Assembly (NCBI RefSeq): GCF_000427295.1
Contig: NZ_ATNM01000036.1
Span: 1-64,000, forward strand
DNA: 64,000 bases
Reading direction: 5' to 3'
DNA from: Cyclobacterium qasimii M12-11B
Lineage (GTDB): Bacteria > Bacteroidota > Bacteroidia > Cytophagales > Cyclobacteriaceae
Within the stretch, counting starts at the first letter, position 1, and the number at the start of each line of letters is the position of its first letter. Under the pieces are notes generated by a model, which saw only the letters and a list, made by a program, of their open reading frames with translations, was not told the DNA's origin and made no database searches. Position numbers and translations under genes: made by a program. Positions 1 through 10,500 of the stretch are shown here, one piece after another.

Positions 1-10
1 GCATAATCCG

Positions 11-203
11 GGTTAAAACCCGAAATAGGCAATAAATATTCTATTACGGGGATATAATCACTTCAAAATCAACCACTTCGTTGCTATTTTCGACCTCAAC
101 ATAACATGGCTATGATTCAGTCTCCAAATAGCTCGATTTTTTTATGATTAAATCCCTTCCCGATTAATTCGGGACAGGAATTACAAAATCTATTGCATAA
201 TTC
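11..203 (+). repeat. Dispersed intergenic repeat, copy A
   Basis: Copy A aligns by eye with copy B (439-630) over its full length of about 190 bases. Shared blocks include TTAAAACCCGAAATAGGC at the left end, TCACTTCAAAATCAA, CACTTCG, TGCTATTTTCG, GCTATG, AGTCTCCAAATAGC, CTTCCCG and a right end close to TATTGCATAATTC. The bases at 1-10 (GCATAATCCG) look like the right end of a further unit lying before the window, so units may be in tandem. Confidence 0.7.
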
Positions 204-300
204 CCAGTAAAACTTTATAGTTTAAAATTACTTTCTATGTTGATGTCGACTTTGAAATTTTATAAATCCCAAAAACCCGTGGAGGGGTGAAATTTTTGAG

Positions 301-320
301 CCAGGGGGGTGAGCCCCTGG
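301..320. repeat. GC-rich REP-like palindrome
   Basis: CCAGGGG at 301-307 pairs with CCCCTGG at 314-320 around the loop GGTGAG. It is far more GC-rich than its surroundings, has no following T-tract, and resembles the second GC-rich palindrome at 16027-16055. That makes a REP-type element more likely than a terminator. Confidence 0.5.
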
Positions 321-438
321 TAAATACAATGAGCGCAACACGATTTTGGCGGTATTGTTGCTTTTTTTCTGCAACAATGCTGACAAAATCTCTCAAGTTA
401 GCTTCATTACGTTACACTTCCCCATGTCTTCGGACCCG

Positions 439-630
439 AGTTAAAACCCGAAATAGGCCATAGTTATGTTGTTACTAGATCTAGTCACTTCAAAATCAAT
501 CACTTCGCTGCTATTTTCGTATCACCATAGCAAAGCTATGCATAAGTCTCCAAATAGCCTGATTTATTTTGTGATTTCAACACTTCCCGCAAAAAGGAAG
601 GTAGGCATTAGTAGTCCTATTACATAATCC
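439..630 (+). repeat. Dispersed intergenic repeat, copy B
   Basis: This is the best match to copy A, in the same orientation, with the same order of conserved blocks and a right end TATTACATAATCC. It is preceded by TTCGGACCCG, which can pair with the CCCGAA inside the repeat to form a short stem. Confidence 0.7.
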
Positions 631-751
631 ATCTAACGCTTTGTAAATACAACGATTCATCCAATAGCCATCGGTTTTAATCATGGACAGGAGAAATATA
701 TAGTACCTGGTTTTGGCTTCAAAACCTTACCTGTCAATGTCTTCGGATCTT

Positions 752-818
752 GGTTAAATCCGAAACAGGTGATTGCTACTACTTCCCTAATAAAATCGCT
801 TCATTGTCAATCAGCCGT
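752..818 (+). repeat. Dispersed intergenic repeat, partial copy C
   Basis: GGTTAAATCCGAAACAGG followed by AAAATCGCTTCATTGTCAATC matches the left third of copies A and B. It is preceded by TTCGGATCTT as copy B is preceded by TTCGGACCCG; TTCGGAT and ATCCGAA are complementary here, so the stem is kept while the sequence changes. Confidence 0.5.
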
Positions 819-829
819 TTTTATTAAGA

Positions 830-860
830 CCCTAATTGAGACAGTTCGTATCAATTAGGG
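830..860 (-). terminator. Stem-loop just after metF
   Basis: A perfect 10-bp inverted repeat, CCCTAATTGA (830-839) and TCAATTAGGG (851-860), begins three bases beyond the metF stop codon. On the minus strand it is not followed by a clean U-tract, so intrinsic termination is possible but not certain. mRNA 3'-end protection is an alternative. Confidence 0.45.
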
Positions 861-862
861 AT

Positions 863-1816
863 TTAAAATACCTCTTTGGCCACCTTGTAAGTTGTATCGG
901 CCTTGCTCATGGTGTAATAATGCAAGGTAGGTACTCCATATTTGACCAATTCTTTACTTTGCTGTATGGCCCACTCGATTCCTACTTCTTTAACATCAGC
1001 ATTGTTTTTGCATTTTTCCAATTCCACCATTAAATCATCAGGCAAATCCAGGAAAAACATTTTCGGCAAGTTAACCATTTGTGAAAGCGTAGTGATGGGT
1101 TTCAAGCCTGGAATAATCGGTACATTAATTCCTGCAGCCCTCACTTTCTCAACGAAATCAAAGTACTTTTGATTGTCGAAAAACATTTGGGTTACAATAT
1201 AGGTAGCTCCCGCGTCAATTTTCGCTTTCAATTTTTTCAAATCGAAATTCAAACTAGGTGCTTCAAAATGCTTTTCAGGATAGCCTGCAACGCCTATACA
1301 GAAGTCGGTTTGAAAACCAATCTCCGTCTCGTCATGAAGGTATTTACCCTGATTCATTCCTGTGATTTGCGCTACAAGTTCAGAGGCAAACTGGTGGCCA
1401 TCTTTATTGGCAACGAAATTCGGTTCCAATTTGGGTGCATCTCCCCTTAAGGCCAATACATTCTCTACTCCTATAAAATACAAGTCGATAAGCGCGTTTT
1501 CAGTCTCTTCCTTGGAAAAACCTCCACATAACAAATGAGGCACCGCATCTACCTTAAACTTATTCATGATCGCCGCACAAATCCCCACCGTTCCTGGTCT
1601 TTTCCTGGTACTTATTTTTTCCAGAAGACCATTGGCGTGTTTTTTATACATGTATTCCTCTCTGTGATAGGTGACATCTATAAAAGGTGGATTGAATTCC
1701 ATTAAAGGAGTAATTCCTTCTAATAGGTTGGTCAAACTCTGCCCTTTTAGCGGAGGCAGAATTTCAAAAGAAAAATGCGTTTTATCTGTATTTTTTAAGT
1801 ATTCGGTAACCTTCAT
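863..1816 (-). CDS. metF: Methylenetetrahydrofolate reductase
   Basis: It reduces 5,10-methylene-tetrahydrofolate to 5-methyl-tetrahydrofolate, the methyl donor used by the methionine synthase encoded directly upstream. The 317-residue length is normal for the FAD-dependent family. The N-terminal FEILPP motif sits at residues 17-22 and contains the expected catalytic glutamate (Glu18). A LALRGD motif lies near residue 120, and later motifs QMFFDNQKYFDF and PGLKPITT also fit. The gene follows metH on the same strand after a 168-base gap that contains repeat copy D. I infer that it shares the riboswitch-controlled transcript, but an own promoter in the gap cannot be excluded. Confidence 0.95.
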   Translation of the reverse strand: MKVTEYLKNTDKTHFSFEILPPLKGQSLTNLLEGITPLMEFNPPFIDVTYHREEYMYKKHANGLLEKISTRKRPGTVGICAAIMNKFKVDAVPHLLCGGFSKEETENALIDLYFIGVENVLALRGDAPKLEPNFVANKDGHQFASELVAQITGMNQGKYLHDETEIGFQTDFCIGVAGYPEKHFEAPSLNFDLKKLKAKIDAGATYIVTQMFFDNQKYFDFVEKVRAAGINVPIIPGLKPITTLSQMVNLPKMFFLDLPDDLMVELEKCKNNADVKEVGIEWAIQQSKELVKYGVPTLHYYTMSKADTTYKVAKEVF

Positions 1817-1891
1817 GATAGTGAATTGATAAGCAATCTGAAAACTGCTTTTAAAAATGTCTGAATTAATTTTTATCTACCCTAAACTTAT

Positions 1892-1945
1892 TTTAACCCA
1901 AAATAGGCAATAGTCCTTCTATTACGTGATGAAACCAGTGAACTG
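1892..1945 (+). repeat. Dispersed intergenic repeat, partial copy D
   Basis: TTTTAACCCAAAATAGGCAA followed by TAGTCCTTCTATTACGTGAT matches the left end of copies A and B. GGCAATAG and CTATTAC form a short stem here. It lies between metH and metF, on the strand opposite to those genes. Confidence 0.5.
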
Positions 1946-1984
1946 ACATTATTTGTGTCAATTGTTTAAATTGGTGCTGTGGCC

Positions 1985-4699
1985 CTATTGGGGTGTTGAA
2001 GTCAATTTAGGTGTGTAAGCAAGGTTAGGCGAAAGCCATTTCTCTGCTTGAGCTAAGGAGACTCCTTTTCTACGTGCATAGTCTGCCACCTGGTCTTCTC
2101 CAATTTTGCCTAAACCAAAATATTTACTTTCTGGATGACCAAAATAAAACCCACTCACAGAAGAGGTTGGATACATTGCAAAGCTATCTGTTAGCGTCAT
2201 ACTGGCATTTTTCTCCACCTCCAACAAGTCAAAGAGCGTTCTCTTCTCTGAATGCTCAGGACAAGCAGGGTAACCTGGTGCTGGGCGAATGCCAGTGTAA
2301 TTCTCTTTAATTAACTCCTCATTTTCCAAAGACTCCGCTGGTGAATAGCCCCAGAAATCTTTCCTAACTCTTAAATGCAAGTACTCTGCAGTTGCCTCAG
2401 CCAAGCGATCCGCCATTGCTTTAAGCATGATGTCATTGTAATCATCTCCCTGCTCCTTAAAGTCCTTAAGCTTCGCCTCAATGTTCAGGCCTGCCGTAAC
2501 AGCAAAGCCTCCCATATAATCCGTAGCATCTGGATGGATATAATCGGTCAAAGACCGGTTAGGAACATTTTTTCCCTTTCGGCCCTGTTGCCTAAGAAAG
2601 TGAAACGAGTAAGGCTTCCCTCCAGTGAATTGTGGATCAACCACCAAATCGTCTCCTGATCTTTGCACAGGAAAAAGGCCGAAAACAGCATTGGCTTTTA
2701 ACCAACCCTCGTTTACTATTCGGTCTAGCATCTTGTTGGCATCATTGTACAATTTGAGTGCTTCAGTTCCTACCACTGGATCCTTTAGAATCTTTGGAAA
2801 TCTACCTGAAAGCATCCAGGTACTGAAAAATGGCGTCCAATCAATATAGTCTCTAATGACAGAGAGGTCCATGTCTTTTAATACCGTCACGCCTATTTTC
2901 TTTGGCTTTACTGGCACATAGGTAGACCAATCAATTGCTACTGGGTTTGATTTGGCTTCTTTATAGGTCGCCATCTGCTTTACTTCCTGCTTGGCAGCAT
3001 GTACCTCGCGAAGTTTCTGATAGGTGGCCTTTATTTCCTTTTTATACTCGTCTCTGGTTTCTTTATTTATGGCATCTCCTGCTACAGGAACTGATTTAGA
3101 AGCATCTGCAACATGAACTACGATACCACTGTATACCGGATCTATTTTCACTGCCGTGTGAATTCTAGAGGTAGTTGCCCCTCCTATTAAAAGAGGTATA
3201 TCCAAACCTCTTCTTTCCATTTCAGCAGCTACATTTACCATTTCATCGAGAGAAGGTGTAATCAAACCACTTAGACCTATAATATGGGCCTTATTGTCTA
3301 GCGCTTCCTGGATGATTCGATCTGTTTCTACCATCACTCCCAGGTCAATTATCTTGTAGGAGTTACAAGCAAGTACTACGCCTACAATGTTTTTTCCGAT
3401 ATCATGTACATCACCTTTAACGGTTGCCAATAAAATCCTCTTTACATTGTCTTCTTGCTCACCTGTAGTCTCATTAGTACCTGGCAAAGGCATATATGGC
3501 TCGAGGTAGGCAACTGCTTTTTTCATTACCCTTGCGCTCTTCACTACTTGTGGCAAGAACATTTTCCCTTCCCCAAACAAGTCTCCAACAACATTCATCC
3601 CATCCATAAGTGGGCCTTCTATTACCTTTAACGCATCCTTTAATTTTAGTCTTGCCTCTTCCGTATCCTCCAGGATATAGTCCAGAACTCCTTTTACCAA
3701 GGCATGCTGCATTCTCTTTTCTACTGTAAAACTTCTCCAGGCTTCGTCTTCCTTGCCCTTTTTTCCGCGAGATTTTACAGAATCAGCAAAATCGAGCAAC
3801 CTTTCGGTAGCGTCATCCCTTTTGTTCCACATTACATCCTCTACACGCTCCAGCAATTCCTTTGGAATATCATCATATATTTCCAGCATTGCTGGATTGA
3901 CGATCCCCATGTCCATACCATGCTGGATTGCATGGTACAAAAAGACTGCGTGCATGGCTTCCCTTACAGGATTATTTCCCCTAAAAGAGAAAGACACATT
4001 ACTCACCCCTCCACTTACTTTCGCACCAGGTAGGTTTTCTTTGATCCATTTGGTAGCACGGAAATAATCTACAGCATTGTTTTTATGCTCATCCATACCA
4101 GTAGCCACTGGAAAGACATTGGGGTCAAAAATGATGTCTTGAGGTTTGAATTTTATCTTTTGAGTGAGTAGGTCATAGGATTTTTTGCATATTTCAATGC
4201 GTCGATCATAGGAATCTGCTTGTCCCTTTTCATCAAAAGCCATGACAACAACTGCTGCGCCGAACTTCTTGATCGTTTTAGCTTGGTACAAAAATTCCTC
4301 TTCACCATTCTTCAAGCTAATCGAATTAACAATTCCCTTGCCTTGAATACATTTGAGTCCTGCTAAAATAATCTTCCATTTGGAGCTATCGACCATTACC
4401 GGGATCCGGCTAATTTCTGGTTCTGAAGCTACTAGGTTAAGAAATCTCACCATAGCAGCTTCTCCATCCAGCATGGCTTCATCCATACAGACATCCAAAA
4501 TCTGAGCTCCTCCCCTTACTTGATCCAAAGCCACCTCAAGGGCTTCATCATAATTGTCATTAAGTACAAGCCTTGCAAATTTCTTAGATCCAGTTACATT
4601 GGTACGTTCCCCTATATTTACAAAATTTAAGGTCTCATTGAAAACCAACGGTTCTAATCCTGATAACTGTAAGTTGGGTACTTTTGTAGAATTGCTCAT
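1985..4699 (-). CDS. metH: Cobalamin-dependent methionine synthase, folate/B12/activation half
   Basis: This 904-residue protein carries the C-terminal modules of methionine synthase. They are a pterin-binding domain (about 15-280, starting [16 protein letters not shown]), a B12 cap domain (about 320-410), a cobalamin-binding domain with the histidine-bearing DVHDIGKN motif (about 430-570), and an AdoMet-dependent reactivation domain (about 610-890, with [12 protein letters not shown]). It transfers the methyl group from methyl-THF to cob(I)alamin and on to homocysteine. The homocysteine-binding module is encoded separately four bases upstream. The gap contains a stop and then a fresh ATG, and both proteins begin and end at natural domain borders, so this is a genuine split rather than a frameshift. 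Split metH is known in Bacteroidota. Confidence 0.95.
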   Translation of the reverse strand: MSNSTKVPNLQLSGLEPLVFNETLNFVNIGERTNVTGSKKFARLVLNDNYDEALEVALDQVRGGAQILDVCMDEAMLDGEAAMVRFLNLVASEPEISRIPVMVDSSKWKIILAGLKCIQGKGIVNSISLKNGEEEFLYQAKTIKKFGAAVVVMAFDEKGQADSYDRRIEICKKSYDLLTQKIKFKPQDIIFDPNVFPVATGMDEHKNNAVDYFRATKWIKENLPGAKVSGGVSNVSFSFRGNNPVREAMHAVFLYHAIQHGMDMGIVNPAMLEIYDDIPKELLERVEDVMWNKRDDATERLLDFADSVKSRGKKGKEDEAWRSFTVEKRMQHALVKGVLDYILEDTEEARLKLKDALKVIEGPLMDGMNVVGDLFGEGKMFLPQVVKSARVMKKAVAYLEPYMPLPGTNETTGEQEDNVKRILLATVKGDVHDIGKNIVGVVLACNSYKIIDLGVMVETDRIIQEALDNKAHIIGLSGLITPSLDEMVNVAAEMERRGLDIPLLIGGATTSRIHTAVKIDPVYSGIVVHVADASKSVPVAGDAINKETRDEYKKEIKATYQKLREVHAAKQEVKQMATYKEAKSNPVAIDWSTYVPVKPKKIGVTVLKDMDLSVIRDYIDWTPFFSTWMLSGRFPKILKDPVVGTEALKLYNDANKMLDRIVNEGWLKANAVFGLFPVQRSGDDLVVDPQFTGGKPYSFHFLRQQGRKGKNVPNRSLTDYIHPDATDYMGGFAVTAGLNIEAKLKDFKEQGDDYNDIMLKAMADRLAEATAEYLHLRVRKDFWGYSPAESLENEELIKENYTGIRPAPGYPACPEHSEKRTLFDLLEVEKNASMTLTDSFAMYPTSSVSGFYFGHPESKYFGLGKIGEDQVADYARRKGVSLAQAEKWLSPNLAYTPKLTSTPQ

Positions 4700-4703
4700 G
4701 AAA

Positions 4704-5747
4704 TTAATCTTCTTGGGTTAATGCCTGCTTAATTCTAGGTGGGAAATTACTAGCTGATTTCGCCAAGGCTGCTATATGTTCAGGCGTAGTCCCACAACAT
4801 CCGCCGACAATATTCAGCCAACCTTGTTTCAAAAACAGGGTCACTTCCTCACTCATTTCTTCTGGCCCCTGATCGTATTCTCCAAACTCATTGGGAAGAC
4901 CTGCATTGGGATAAACACTCACATTAAAGGGGGATTTATCTGAAAGTACCTTTAGATAAGGTCTTAATTCCGCAGCACCTAATGCACAGTTTAATCCAAT
5001 ACTAAGTAAAGGAACATGTGAAATTGAGATCAAGAAGGCTTCGGTAGTCTGGCCTGAAAGTGTCCTTCCAGAGGCATCTGTAATGGTACCTGAGACCATA
5101 ATAGGAACTCCACCTTCTGATGGTTCTAAGGGGATATTTCGCTTTTCATAAACTTCCTGAATAGCAAAAATGGCTGCTTTTGCATTTAAAGTATCAAAAA
5201 CAGTTTCGACCAGTAACAGGTCTACCCCACCATCTAGCAAGCCTTCTATCTGCTCAGAATAGGCAGCAACCAGTTGATCAAAGCTTACTGCTCTAAATCC
5301 AGGGTCATTGACATCTGGTGAGAGGGAAGCGGTTCTATTGGTAGGTCCAATTGCCCCTGCGACAAACCTGGGTTTATCAGGTTCTCTGGAAGAGAAATCA
5401 TCCGCTACCTCACGCGCAATCTTTGCTGATTCAAAATTAAGTTTATAAGCTATTTCAGACAGCCCGTAATCTTCCTGTGCAATAGACGTACTGCTAAAAG
5501 TATTGGTTTCGACAATATCGGCACCAGCTTCAAAATAGGCTTTATGTATATCCTTGATAATTCCCGGACGGGTCAAAGAAAGCAAATCGTTGTTTCCTTT
5601 TAGGGATTTCTTAACAGCTGCAAGTTCTTGATTTCTGAAATCTTCTTCCTGTAGGCCGTATCTTTGGATCATGGTACCCATAGCACCATCCAATATCAAA
5701 ATTCGCTTTTGTAATTGTTGGAGTAATAAGTCAGTTCTTCTTTCCAT
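4704..5747 (-). CDS. metH: Methionine synthase homocysteine S-methyltransferase half
   Basis: This 347-residue protein is the homocysteine/zinc module of cobalamin-dependent methionine synthase. It starts with the family motif [11 protein letters not shown] (about residues 17-27). It carries the zinc-ligand cysteines in GLNCALG and in the C-terminal [11 protein letters not shown]. It must work with the downstream 904-residue protein, which supplies the folate, cobalamin and reactivation modules; the two genes are four bases apart and surely co-transcribed. A SAM-I riboswitch in the leader explains regulation by S-adenosylmethionine. A stand-alone S-methylmethionine-using enzyme (MmuM type) is less likely given the neighbour. 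Confidence 0.95.
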   Translation of the reverse strand: MERRTDLLLQQLQKRILILDGAMGTMIQRYGLQEEDFRNQELAAVKKSLKGNNDLLSLTRPGIIKDIHKAYFEAGADIVETNTFSSTSIAQEDYGLSEIAYKLNFESAKIAREVADDFSSREPDKPRFVAGAIGPTNRTASLSPDVNDPGFRAVSFDQLVAAYSEQIEGLLDGGVDLLLVETVFDTLNAKAAIFAIQEVYEKRNIPLEPSEGGVPIMVSGTITDASGRTLSGQTTEAFLISISHVPLLSIGLNCALGAAELRPYLKVLSDKSPFNVSVYPNAGLPNEFGEYDQGPEEMSEEVTLFLKQGWLNIVGGCCGTTPEHIAALAKSASNFPPRIKQALTQED

Positions 5748-5824
5748 GTGAATCGTATATTAATTAAAAAGCTTATACGAGCATGAACCGATGTAAAACT
5801 AGAGAGAATTTCTAACTTTTGCGG

Positions 5825-5924
5825 CTCATCTTTATCCGGCATTTCCGGAATGGGAATTAGCACCTTGTCAACTCAGGTTGCTAAGACATCATAGGGCCCT
5901 ACCCTCCGTCTTTCTCGATAAGCG
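5825..5924 (-). promoter_or_regulatory. SAM-I riboswitch (S-box leader)
   Basis: On the minus strand the region shows the conserved S-box landmarks in order: CTTATCGAGAAAGACGGAGG, then GGGCCCTATGA, then TTAGCAACC, then AAGGTGCTAATTCC, and finally GATGAG, which pairs with the opening CTTATC to close helix P1. These match the SAM-I consensus closely. It lies about 80 bases before the first metH gene, so S-adenosylmethionine binding should shut down synthesis of the methionine synthase pair and probably MetF. Confidence 0.95.
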
Positions 5925-5927
5925 ACT

Positions 5928-5935
5928 CAAAAGTA
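5928..5935 (-). promoter_or_regulatory. Bacteroidota-type -7 promoter box for the metH leader
   Basis: The minus strand reads TACTTTTG, an exact match to the TAnnTTTG -7 element of the primary sigma factor in Bacteroidota, a few bases before the 5' arm of riboswitch helix P1. That spacing would start the transcript almost exactly at the riboswitch. The -33 TTTG-like partner is not clear. Confidence 0.6.
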
Positions 5936-6193
5936 ACATGAATTCAGGAAAAAGATTCTCTTTTTGCGAAAAACTTTAAAACTCCTTGGTTAAAACTGGC
6001 TTATATAATACTGTTGACCAAAAGGACCAAAACATTAGCAATCACAGGTCAGCATATTACCGAAATAAAAATTACTTTTTTATCAGTTTTTACAAATAAT
6101 AATTGGGAGCCGTAAAACCCTCCCCTTTTTAATCAGACAGCGTGTAAGACGATTAAAGGCAAGTCTTTTGACAAACTCGGAAAAGTATTTTTT

Positions 6194-7501
6194 TTAAGGT
6201 CTTAAACCAATACCAAATTGTAAGTAGGGCCCTGCCATGTAACTTGACATGTTTAACTCTCCTAATTTGTAGGTGCTTAATGGCAGTTCATAACCTGCAT
6301 GGGCAGAAGTTACGAGCCTAAACATTTTATTAAAAACGGGTATAGCATAAGCAACCATTACTTCAGACTTGCCCATTATTCCACTGGTTTTTAAATAACC
6401 GTCATAGTCAGGCTCTTCAAATAAAGCAGGGAAATCTGGCTTATTATTGTTTGTTAAGGTATACCGGATATTTCCATATCCCAGTCCCCCAGTAACGCCT
6501 AATTCCAGGTTTCTCATTTTATAGAGCTGGTAGCCATAATTACCATATAATCTCACACTGTTTAAGGTATGCTCACGGTTTTCATCGGCCCTACCAGCAT
6601 TCGCTATATTAAAGACATCAAAGGAATAGATCCATCTACGATTCTCACCAATGATCTTCATTCCTATATTATTGGGCGTTTCATTGAAAGGTGACAAACC
6701 ATTGTTTACCAAATAGTCATTCAGTTTATCAGGATTGGTGAAATTTACGCCATAGAAAAAGTGTACACCAATACCTGCATCAGGGAAGAAAAGATTTTCA
6801 TCTGGCATTGAAATACCTGCCCCTAACCTAAAAAAAGCACCACTTTGTAAATTGTCAAAAGTAATGTTATTCATTTTCCAGGCTCCTTCAAATGGGCTAA
6901 AAGAGTACCCGAATTTACCAAGAAGGCTAATGTTTTCTTCGAGTCCTGGCACCCCTAAATCATAGCCAAATTGAAAACCTATTTCAGTCAAAAACCCACC
7001 GAAATTTTGCGTCCCTTTGTGAATATTTCGCTCCCTTAAAATAAACCCCTGCTCTGGTTGCTGTAAAAATGCACTAAGATCATCCACCTTTCTCTGGTCT
7101 TTAAGCATTTCAAAATTCACATACCCCGCACCTAAGGACATGTAATGAATGAGATGAAATTTACCTTCCTCAGTAAGAGAATACCCCACATTCAAATAAA
7201 AGCGTGTGCTCTTATTGTCTATGATATAATCTTTATAATAGGAGTTGGCTCCTGTGTTTTGATAAAGCTCAAAACCAAGAATAAAATCAGACAAGCGGTA
7301 TTGATATCCAATACCTAGTGTAGAGTACCCTCCCCGAAGGTTTGAAATACCTTTATCGGAAAGCATCTCATTGAACTCTCTTAAATTTGCTCCTGACGAA
7401 CCTGCCAAAACGTAAATTGTAGATCGCTCGGAGACACTACCCTGCGCATGCAGATTAAAGGCCAATCCCAGCCAAAGCGGTATGTATAAAATCCATCTCA
7501 T
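6194..7501 (-). CDS. Putative outer-membrane beta-barrel protein of unknown function
   Basis: I do not recognise a named family. The protein (about 435 residues from the ATG at 7501; an upstream TTG is possible) begins with a signal peptide ending in NLHAQG. The rest is rich in alternating aromatic and polar strands with many glycines and tyrosines, typical of Bacteroidota outer-membrane barrels. The last residues (YLQFGIGLRP) look like a closing strand. It stands alone between the metH leader and the large kinase, with its own 78-base gap to the kinase gene. Function and substrate are unknown. Confidence 0.6.
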   Translation of the reverse strand: MRWILYIPLWLGLAFNLHAQGSVSERSTIYVLAGSSGANLREFNEMLSDKGISNLRGGYSTLGIGYQYRLSDFILGFELYQNTGANSYYKDYIIDNKSTRFYLNVGYSLTEEGKFHLIHYMSLGAGYVNFEMLKDQRKVDDLSAFLQQPEQGFILRERNIHKGTQNFGGFLTEIGFQFGYDLGVPGLEENISLLGKFGYSFSPFEGAWKMNNITFDNLQSGAFFRLGAGISMPDENLFFPDAGIGVHFFYGVNFTNPDKLNDYLVNNGLSPFNETPNNIGMKIIGENRRWIYSFDVFNIANAGRADENREHTLNSVRLYGNYGYQLYKMRNLELGVTGGLGYGNIRYTLTNNNKPDFPALFEEPDYDGYLKTSGIMGKSEVMVAYAIPVFNKMFRLVTSAHAGYELPLSTYKLGELNMSSYMAGPYLQFGIGLRP

Positions 7502-7579
7502 AGGGCTAATCAAAGTTGCAAAGATATCATTTTAGCTGGTGAATTCCGCTACCATTTAACCATAAAAATCAATCGAATA

Positions 7580-10500
7580 TCATAGATAATTGATTATTTT
7601 CCCATAAAGGTTCTCAGGTGTGAAAGGTTTGGAGATGTAATCGTCCATTCCTGAAGCTTCAAGCTGATCTTTTACCTCTAGTAAAGAAGAGGCCGTAAGA
7701 GCTATAATAGGGACATTTCTTTTGGAAAGCAGGTCTAGTTTTCGAATTATTTTTGCTACCTCAAAACCATCCATCTCAGGCATCTGAAGATCTAAAAGAA
7801 CCAAATCGAAATCATGCTTGATAAAATGATCCAAAGCAATCTTACCATTTTCAGCGAATTTGATTTCTCCAACGCCCCATTTGGACAAATATTTTCTTAA
7901 AAGTACCTGATTTACGAGGTTGTCCTCGGCCACTAATATTCTCTTATCACCAAGTTTACCGTCCATTACCACTGTTTCTGAAATAGCCTTTAATTTCTGC
8001 TCATTCTGGATTTCAAAATTTATATCAAACCAGAAGGTAGATCCTTCTCCAATTTTGGATTCAAGGTGAATTTCTGTGCCAAATAATTTTGTAAGTTTTT
8101 TAACAATCGCTAGCCCTAAGCCAGTTCCTCCGTACTTTCTGGTAGTATCCGTACTGGCCTGAGTAAAGGCATCAAAAATGGACTGAACCTTACTAGGAGC
8201 TACTCCAATCCCTGTATCTTGAACGGTGAACCGTACATTTACCCATTCCCCTTCTTGGCTGATAAGCTCAAGAGAAATTTTAATAAAGCCTTTGTCAGTA
8301 AACTTAATGGCATTGCTAATAAGGTTATTGAGGATTTGAGCAATTCGAACTGGGTCTCCTATCAATAACTTTGGCAATGCAAAGTCCGGCTCATAGATTA
8401 TTTCAAGGGATTTGTCTCGAATTTGATAACCATAAGAGTGAATTATTCTATTGATCAGGTTTTTTGGCTCAAAAGGTACTTTTTCCAAGATCAGCTTGCC
8501 TGAATCTATTTTATTGAAATCGAGGATATCATTGATAAGGCCAAGTAAATTTTCTGCTGAAAACTGTAATGTTCTTAAATTTTCAAGTTGATCCTCTCTG
8601 GGTTTGTCTTCAATCAGTAGGTGAGAAAGTCCAATTACTGCGTTCATTGGCGTTCTGATTTCATGACTCATTACAGACAAAAACTGGCTTTTCGCATTTA
8701 GCGCAGCTTCGGCTTTTTCTTTGGCTTTAAATAATTCCTTCTGGGTTTCTTTTAATTTGGTGATGTCTCTTGCTATTCCTGTATAGTACCTTACCTCATT
8801 ATTTTCGTCTCGTATTACTTTTCCACTCGAACTAAATACCCGATAATGCCCTCGCTTATGTCTTAATCTAAATTCAAATTTTGGGTGGTCCTGAAAATAT
8901 TTTATAGGACTGGAATTGCCATCCTGCAATACCTGAGCATCCTCAGGATGAAGATAATCGGTAAAGTCACCGCTGGTGAACTCATAGGTTTCATAACCCA
9001 AAAATTGCTTAATATTTGGAGAAACATAACTTAGCTCAAGTTGTGCGGTAATGGAAAAAATTATTTCAGTGGACTCCTCAACAAGACTTCTGTACTTAAT
9101 CTCACTTTTCTTCAATTCCTTCTTTGCCAAATACTCCTCTGAAATATCTCTGACAATCCCCAGAATGTACTCTAACTTACCCTCCTTAAAAAATGGGTTT
9201 GGCCGTCAATTCATAGACCCGCTCTAGATAGGTAATTAAATCACTAAGTGTCTTTTTCTTTTCTACTGCTTCAAGAATTAGTGGCTCCACTACCTTTCTT
9301 GTAACCGTATGAACTTCTTTTAATGTCCTTCCAATAAAATAGGACTTTTCAAAACCCCAATTGGTAAAGTTTGACCCTTCGGCCACCAAATACCTATAAT
9401 TTTTATCAATTAGAAAAACATTGGTAAAGGGAATATTAGAAGCGAGCACTCGATACCTGTCTTGAATTTTTTCAATTTCAAGCCTGTCCTTTTTTCGTTC
9501 TGTTACATCCTGCAATAAACCTTCGTAAAGAACGACTTTGCCCTCTGCATCAAAAACAGGACGGATTTTATCCTCAACCCATCTATAATTGCCATCTGAT
9601 GATAGAATCCTGTACTCTCTATTGTATTGTGCCTTTTCAGGACAAATCAATTCTTTCTCGAAAACACAATGGTCATCGGGATGAATAAAATCCATCAAAC
9701 TAACTGAGTCCCTTACAAGATCTTCAGAAACATACCCAAACTGATTGATATTTTCCGTGATATAAGAAATCTTAAATCCTTCATTTGGCTCCACCTCAAA
9801 TAGTATTGCTGCACTGTTCTCGATAATCAGCTTGGCTTTTTTCGCCATTTTCTCCCCTTGGATTTTGGTAGTAAGATTTCTTACCAAGAAGGAGTAACCT
9901 ATTTTTTCTACTTCAGCATTTTGAATCGGTTTAACGGACACTTCATAGGGTTGAATATGTCCTGAATTATCCAATATCTGAACTTCTTCCACACAAATCC
10001 CAGAAGCCGAAGCTTTGTTTACCAATTCTTTAAAGGAAATGGGAGGCTCATTTGTGATTTTAAAAAAATCACTGATTTTTCCACCATGTCCATTTTGATT
10101 AGGCTCTCCTTCAAATATCGCTACCTCATTCATGTATACCACCTTAAGATTAAGGTCTGTTACATATATTGGTTCATTTACCTGAGCGAGGATTTGGGAT
10201 TCGAAAAGCAGCCTTCGCTCCACTGTTTTTTTCTCTGTAATGTCATTACAGTAACCAAAGACTTCAAGATTACTTTGGGAAGTAAGCTGGTTGACTTGAA
10301 TGACATAAGAAATATGCTTTTCCTTGCCGTTGGTATTTGAAAACACGAATTCTCCTGAAACAGATTTTCGATTCTTAAGGGCGCCTTGAACTTTAGATTT
10401 TACCAGTTTTCGATCGTTAACCGGAATCAGATTTAGAAAATCACTTATTTCTATTACATCATTGGATGAATCCAGGTTAAAAATCTTGTTCATCCCCTTG

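Larger units (their letters stand above)
1..862. other. Gene-free region with dispersed repeats
   Basis: No convincing coding frame is present in these 862 bases. The stretch holds three copies of a degenerate repeat (near 11-203, 439-630 and 752-818), a GC-rich palindrome (301-320) and an A/T-flanked perfect hairpin with 8-bp arms (354-361 and 371-378). The spacers are also related: GTAAATACAA recurs near 320 and 645, and ATGTCTTCGGA recurs near 424 and 738, so the region looks like an array of compound repeat units rather than a decayed gene. Confidence 0.6.
5748..6193 (-). other. Leader and intergenic region of the metH operon
   Basis: The gap between the metH start and the upstream outer-membrane-like gene holds the riboswitch (about 5825-5924) and its promoter box (5928-5935). 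Between riboswitch and start codon the minus strand reads AAGCTTTTTAATTAAT, an AT-rich stretch. I see no convincing terminator hairpin, so control may act on translation. The remaining 5940-6193 is AT-rich with nothing recognised. Confidence 0.5.

Noticed and set aside
4699-4706. metH split read as another frameshift
   Set aside because: The two halves have their own start and stop at domain borders with no readable continuation in another frame, and split metH is known in this phylum.
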